DNA of 64,000 nt from Marinobacter sp. EhC06 (lineage in GTDB: Bacteria; Pseudomonadota; Gammaproteobacteria; Pseudomonadales; Oleiphilaceae). The notes under the pieces are model-generated. The model did no database searches. It was not told the origin of the DNA and was given only the letters and a program-made list of their open reading frames with translations. A program made the position numbers and the translations under genes. The stretch covers positions 1 to 64,000 of the forward strand of contig NZ_LXYO01000012.1 in the NCBI RefSeq assembly GCF_001650915.1. Direction: 5' to 3'. This document shows positions 63,459 to 64,000 of this stretch, piece after piece; positions within the stretch are counted from its first letter, which is position 1, and each line of letters begins with the position of its first letter.

Positions 63459-64000
63459 TCAAATTGAAGCCTGGCTGGCTGAATCCAAATTCTCTCTTAA
63501 TTTCGAGACAGAGGAAGAGCGCAGTTGACTGGGTTCCGGATTGGTCGCCGGAAAAAACTCCTCCACTACTTGCTCCATTTCATCTTCGTCATACTCAAAT
63601 AGTGCATTACTGAATCCCTTCGCAGCCGCCGCATCCAATGCAGCCTGATCAACGCCTTCATCCCTGACCTGTTTGTCCTTCTCCCTTGCTTCAACCACCG
63701 CCTCCTGCAGTGACAAACCCTCCTTGACTACCAGATCCACATAGTAGATCGGCGTCCGATGACTCTGCATCGTGCTTTTTCCTCTCAGCTTCAATTCCAA
63801 CGGCATGTACGCCAACAGACCACCAGAGACTGCCTGGTAGTAGCTCAGCCTGGCTGCAAGTGTCCGGATGCTGTTATAGCCAGTCGTGCGGAAGATGAAA
63901 GTGCCAAGATCATCGTCGTCACCGACCTTCACGTTCAGGCGGCCATACGGCTTGCACAAGCCTCCTTTACCGAACTCGCACAACGTTGGTCCAGGGCATG
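63459..64000 (-). CDS. Recombination-directionality-factor-like protein (3' part, runs off the window)
   Basis: The frame is open to the window edge, so the gene is partial: the 180 C-terminal residues of a longer protein (related island proteins are over 300). CEFGKGGLCKPYGRLNV, DDLGTFIFRTTGYNSIRTLAARLSYY and RGKSTMQSHRTPIYYVDL identify the 'hydrolase or metal-binding'/Gp3-like RDF-type family of integrative elements, where these are thought to control excision direction. The two cysteines (CEFGKGGLC) may bind metal. The start lies beyond 64000. The role is inferred. Confidence 0.85.
   Translation of the reverse strand, partial: CPGPTLCEFGKGGLCKPYGRLNVKVGDDDDLGTFIFRTTGYNSIRTLAARLSYYQAVSGGLLAYMPLELKLRGKSTMQSHRTPIYYVDLVVKEGLSLQEAVVEAREKDKQVRDEGVDQAALDAAAAKGFSNALFEYDEDEMEQVVEEFFPATNPEPSQLRSSSVSKLRENLDSASQASI

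Larger units (their letters stand above)
43248..64000. mobile_element. Integrative genomic island (left end) with defence cargo
   Basis: The region after the tRNA-Arg 3' end carries a P4-type integrase, AlpA-type regulator, HUH Rep, RDF-like protein and a block of defence genes, and it is visibly more AT-rich than the core. The right attachment site was not found, so the element extends past 64000. The order int, regulator, rep, cargo, RDF is that of an integrative element using tRNA 3' integration. Confidence 0.85.

Noticed and set aside
43251..64000. CRISPR array or insertion sequence in the island
   Set aside because: I found no regularly spaced repeats and no transposase frames; the only repeats are the short ones listed.

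Overview
The window reads as chromosome from a marine gammaproteobacterium, very probably Marinobacter. The strongest pointer is the 661-residue two-domain reductase at 36194-38179, which closely resembles, from memory, the fatty aldehyde/fatty acyl-CoA reductase of Marinobacter wax-ester metabolism. Gene orders shared with Pseudomonas support the broader placement: mtnA / MTA deaminase / ubiG / mupP / SDR, and motY / pyrC / rnt.

Positions 1-43250 are GC-rich, densely packed housekeeping chromosome. They hold purine synthesis (purT, purL), a nudL / gamma carbonic anhydrase / DUF1289 / purT operon, mltF, recX, a DUF349 protein, a beta-oxidation pair (thiolase plus multifunctional hydratase/dehydrogenase), the periplasmic protease prc, methylthioadenosine salvage, ubiquinone methylation (ubiG), MurNAc-6P recycling (mupP), yaaA and rdgC. 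There is a divergent protein-acetyltransferase / histone-deacetylase-like pair, then motY, pyrC, rnt, a chemoreceptor, the fatty acyl reductase, an M16 protease and two TIGR04282/TIGR04283-type glycosyltransferase genes. Two sites matching the FliA (sigma-28) consensus with exact 15-nt spacing lie just upstream of motY and of the chemoreceptor, tying both to the flagellar regulon.

A tRNA-Arg(CCT) at 43171-43247 marks the left edge of a genomic island that runs past the right end of the window. It starts with a P4-type tyrosine integrase behind a cluster of TGGGGGTA-type repeats. Next come a possible ribbon-helix-helix/coiled-coil protein, a double winged-helix protein, an AlpA-type regulator and an HUH (rolling-circle) Rep protein. 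At the far end are a small zinc-binding protein and the 3' part of a recombination-directionality-factor-like gene. These are the maintenance and transfer-type genes of the element.

Between them (48.4-63.0 kb) is a dense block of predicted antiviral genes: (i) a prokaryotic viperin translationally coupled to a HicA-like small protein; (ii) a divergent two-gene unit of an unrecognised 673-residue protein overlapping a GIY-YIG-domain protein; (iii) a tightly overlapping four-gene operon with a very large type III-like DNA methyltransferase (mod), its helicase-nuclease (res), an unrecognised 352-residue protein and a reverse transcriptase; (iv) a divergent KAP-family P-loop NTPase. The mod-res-X-RT operon is the best candidate for an undescribed composite system. 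The viperin/HicA-like and 673 aa/GIY-YIG pairs are the next most interesting. No CRISPR array or insertion sequence was seen.
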